From Robiginitomaculum sp. (lineage in GTDB: Bacteria > Pseudomonadota > Alphaproteobacteria > Caulobacterales > Maricaulaceae), in contig NVVV01000063.1 of assembly GCA_002733495.1 (NCBI GenBank), positions 62,001 through 126,000 on the forward strand: DNA of 64,000 nucleotides, written 5' to 3'. Every line of letters starts with the position of its first letter. The stretch's first letter is position 1. Made by a program: the position numbers and the translations under genes. A model generated the notes under the pieces. That model saw only the letters and a program-made list of their open reading frames with translations. It did not search any database and was not told the origin of the DNA. Positions 63,968 through 64,000 of the stretch are shown here, in pieces.

Positions 63968-64000
63968 TCGATAGCTCAAGAATAGAGCATTATGTGGCTG
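63968..64000 (+). tRNA. 5' part of a tRNA cut by the window end
   Basis: TCGATAGCTCAAGAATAGAGCATTATGTGGCTG has a D-arm (AGCTCAAGAATAGAGC-like) and the start of an anticodon arm. Identity cannot be read. Confidence 0.5.

Noticed and set aside
1-64000. CRISPR array, insertion sequence or transposase
   Set aside because: No regular direct-repeat/spacer pattern, no transposase-like protein and no terminal inverted repeats were seen. Mobile DNA here is limited to homing endonucleases.

Overview
This window is one continuous piece of a large T4-like (Straboviridae/Kyanoviridae-type) myovirus genome. That call rests on a recognisable T4 core set: prohead protease gp21, scaffold gp22, major capsid gp23, a tail-tube-like protein, UvsY, UvsW, late sigma gp55, gp47/gp46, DexA, clamp gp45, clamp loader gp44/gp62, RegA, DNA polymerase gp43, UvsX, helicase gp41 and primase gp61. 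Composition is AT-rich. The host cannot be named from the sequence. A monomeric B12-dependent ribonucleotide reductase and rrn-leader-like boxA motifs are only weak hints about it.

Layout. Positions 1-5.2 kb hold virion genes, each preceded by a T4 late promoter (TATAAATA). Positions 4.8-10.5 kb hold recombination genes and gp55. Positions 10.6-16.2 kb hold a cluster with three predicted glycosyltransferases, a PD-(D/E)XK-like protein, an HNH endonuclease, DexA and a nucleotide hydrolase. Positions 16.2-25.7 kb carry the replisome (clamp, loader, RegA, dUTPase, polymerase, UvsX, helicase), with a GIY-YIG homing endonuclease on the minus strand between dut and gene 43. Positions 25.7-27.4 kb hold small proteins. 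Positions 27.5-34 kb hold late structural, endolysin and holin-type genes. Positions 34-42.9 kb hold primase, a DNA methyltransferase, thymidylate synthase, class II ribonucleotide reductase, a dCMP-deaminase-like protein and unknowns. From 42.9 kb to the end there is an accessory region. It mixes about 28 recognisable tRNA genes, tRNA fragments, structured RNAs, homing endonucleases and many small ORFs. It also carries a two-gene NAD salvage module (NadM-Nudix plus NAMPT), a 2H phosphoesterase-like protein, a PPP phosphatase, a P-loop kinase-like protein and an FkbM methyltransferase.

Regulation. Two promoter classes can be read directly. Host sigma-70 type promoters (TTGACA-N16/17-TATAAT-like) precede replication and accessory genes. 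The gp55-type TATAAATA precedes virion genes, some tRNAs and the homing endonucleases. At two places (47.9 and 57.6 kb) the two are fused into one TTGACA-N16/17-TATAAATA promoter that opens a stable-RNA block. Five boxA-like motifs (YGCTCTTT, mostly followed by RA) occur only in the RNA array, one of them just ahead of an intrinsic terminator and a tRNA.

Most interesting observations: three homing endonuclease genes with the exact arrangement TATAAATW-N5-ATG, which predicts leaderless late mRNAs; the boxA motifs in the tRNA array; a 52-codon gene that is a free-standing copy of a gp23 helix; a YqeY-like gene and a second small gene each split by one in-frame stop codon; the glycosyltransferase cluster, suggesting glycosylated DNA; the NAD-rebuilding pair; and several compact structured RNAs and mini-tRNA-like hairpins.
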